The notes below the pieces were generated by a model. The model worked only from the letters and a program-made list of their open reading frames with translations. It did not search any database and was not told the DNA's origin. From Gemmatimonadota bacterium (GTDB lineage Bacteria; Latescibacterota; UBA2968; UBA8231), in the NCBI GenBank assembly GCA_026706165.1, contig JAPOZF010000071.1:1-5615 (forward strand): a stretch of 5,615 nt of DNA. The letters run 5' to 3'. The position numbers were made by a program, and so were the translations under genes. Every line of letters starts with the position of its first letter. The stretch's first letter is position 1. Shown one piece after another: positions 4,822 through 5,615 of the stretch.

Positions 4822-5615
4822 AGCTCCCGGACCAGAGCAGCGGCAGATGCTCGTCGTCGGCGATGACGTCGCCGATCTCGAGGCGTGAGAAGACGGCGTC
4901 GGGAAGGGCGCTCTGCCGTCCGCTGAAGGTCGCCCCCTCCGGCATGAAGAGGATGGCGAAAGCCCGCCGCGGCCGGCGGCTCATGTTGGGGCCGGCGGCG
5001 TGGGCGATCATGCCGCTGATGAAGACCGCGTCCCCGGCTCTGACCTCGACGGCGACCGGCTCGATGCCGCGCCATTCGGGGTAGTGCTCGAAAAGGGAGT
5101 CGATCCGCGTCTCGCTCAGGGCCGTCACCCTTTCGAAACGGCTCGATTTGTGGGACCCGGGCAGGAAGTAGAGGCAGCCGTTCTGCAGGGTGGCGTCGTC
5201 GAGGGCGATCCACAGCATCGTCGACTGGTGCGAGAAGTAGGGGTCGGACGGGTTGTCGAGGTGCCAGTTGGTCGGGTTGGCCCACGGGTTCTTCACCAGC
5301 GCGTGGTCGTGGTACAGGCGCACGCCTGAGGCGCCCACCAGCTCGGCCGCCAGCCGGCCCAGCCTTTCGTCGAGGACGAGCTCGCGCACCGGCCGGCTCC
5401 CCTTCCACATGTTGACGCACTGGACGAAGACGTCCCTGTAGAAGTCGTCGCGGTCCTGGTTGTCGAACAGCTTGATGTCCGGGTCGGCGTTGCCGACGAG
5501 GCGGGAGACCCCGTCGTCGACGGCCCGGCGCCAGCGCTCGAGCTCCCCGCCGTCGAGGAAACCGGGGAGCAGGAGGTATCCGTCCCTGTCGTATGCGTCG
5601 ATCTGCGGTGGGGTG
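4820..5615 (-). CDS. Phytanoyl-CoA dioxygenase (PhyH) family Fe(II)/2-oxoglutarate oxygenase, 5' end beyond the window
   Basis: 264 codons are visible, and the N-terminus lies just past the right edge. PhyH-family enzymes use Fe(II), O2 and 2-oxoglutarate to hydroxylate or oxidise small organic substrates, usually in the cytoplasm. The visible start 'YDRDGYLLLPGFLD' is the classic N-terminal PhyH motif, so only a few residues are missing. The iron facial triad is present: H118 and D120 in 'NWHLDNPSDP', and H205 in 'MIAHAAGPN'. R216, eleven residues after that histidine in 'RRPRRAFAI', is the expected 2-oxoglutarate anchor. 'NGCLYFLPGSHK' is the conserved core strand. An internal ATG at 5410 is not the start, because the family's N-terminal region continues upstream of it. 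The aldolase begins 8 nt after its stop. Many PhyH members in environmental bacteria lack a known substrate, and nothing here narrows it. Confidence 0.93.
   Translation of the reverse strand, partial: TPPQIDAYDRDGYLLLPGFLDGGELERWRRAVDDGVSRLVGNADPDIKLFDNQDRDDFYRDVFVQCVNMWKGSRPVRELVLDERLGRLAAELVGASGVRLYHDHALVKNPWANPTNWHLDNPSDPYFSHQSTMLWIALDDATLQNGCLYFLPGSHKSSRFERVTALSETRIDSLFEHYPEWRGIEPVAVEVRAGDAVFISGMIAHAAGPNMSRRPRRAFAILFMPEGATFSGRQSALPDAVFSRLEIGDVIADDEHLPLLWSGS

Noticed and set aside
3951..5084. Plus-strand open frame of 377 codons across the aldolase and PhyH genes
   Set aside because: It is antisense to two genes with intact catalytic motifs; its composition is His/Arg/Gly/Val-rich with no fold signature.
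4812..5420. N-terminal extension of the aldolase frame to about 458 residues
   Set aside because: The extension overlaps the PhyH gene in another frame and is Arg/Pro-rich. The family starts at the MRKNEV methionine, which has a GAGG ribosome-binding site.

Overview
The window (5,615 bp) looks like a piece of an uncultivated, environmental, high-GC bacterium. The gene mix is a PhyH-type dioxygenase next to an HpcH/HpaI aldolase, a non-secreted glycosyl-hydrolase-like TIM barrel, and a secreted protein built on a 'DGxxxDW ... DGDHDG' beta-sandwich plan. That mix is typical of Latescibacterota/Poribacteria-like metagenome genomes. The assignment is inferred from protein families only; there is no rRNA or marker gene to confirm it.

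Layout, left to right. Positions 1-214 hold the tail of a possible small Cys-rich reading frame running in from the left edge, and a 23-codon ORF behind a textbook Shine-Dalgarno. Positions 215-1171 (minus) encode a secreted beta-sandwich protein. Immediately upstream of it on the minus strand are a strong intrinsic terminator (1208-1242) and an 18-codon Cys-containing mini-ORF (1263-1319). Positions 1320-1825 have no convincing gene. They contain a second minus-strand terminator (1560-1606), several short inverted repeats and a faint protein-like remnant. Positions 1826-3547 (plus) encode the TIM-barrel glycosyl-hydrolase-like protein. A hairpin at 3547-3588 separates it from the convergent minus-strand genes: a 108-residue coiled-coil protein (3595-3921), the aldolase (4044-4811) and the PhyH-family oxygenase (4820 to beyond the right edge).

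The oxygenase and aldolase genes are 8 nt apart, and the aldolase ribosome-binding site overlaps the oxygenase stop codon, so they are almost certainly co-transcribed and translationally coupled. A reasonable inference is that the oxygenase hydroxylates an organic acid or modified sugar acid and the aldolase cleaves a 2-keto-3-deoxy or hydroxy-keto acid. The neighbouring barrel protein and the secreted beta-sandwich protein would fit polysaccharide or glycoside use, but no substrate can be read from sequence.

The left part (about 1-1450) is by eye close to 50% GC, while 1826-5615 is about two thirds GC with strong third-position GC. The change of composition together with the terminator-rich, gene-poor stretch at 1289-1825 suggests a rearrangement or acquisition boundary. 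I found no CRISPR array, tRNA, rRNA or recognisable transposase. The most interesting unexplained structure is the minus-strand leader at 1171-1358 (mini-ORF, terminator, secreted protein), which has the geometry of an attenuator.
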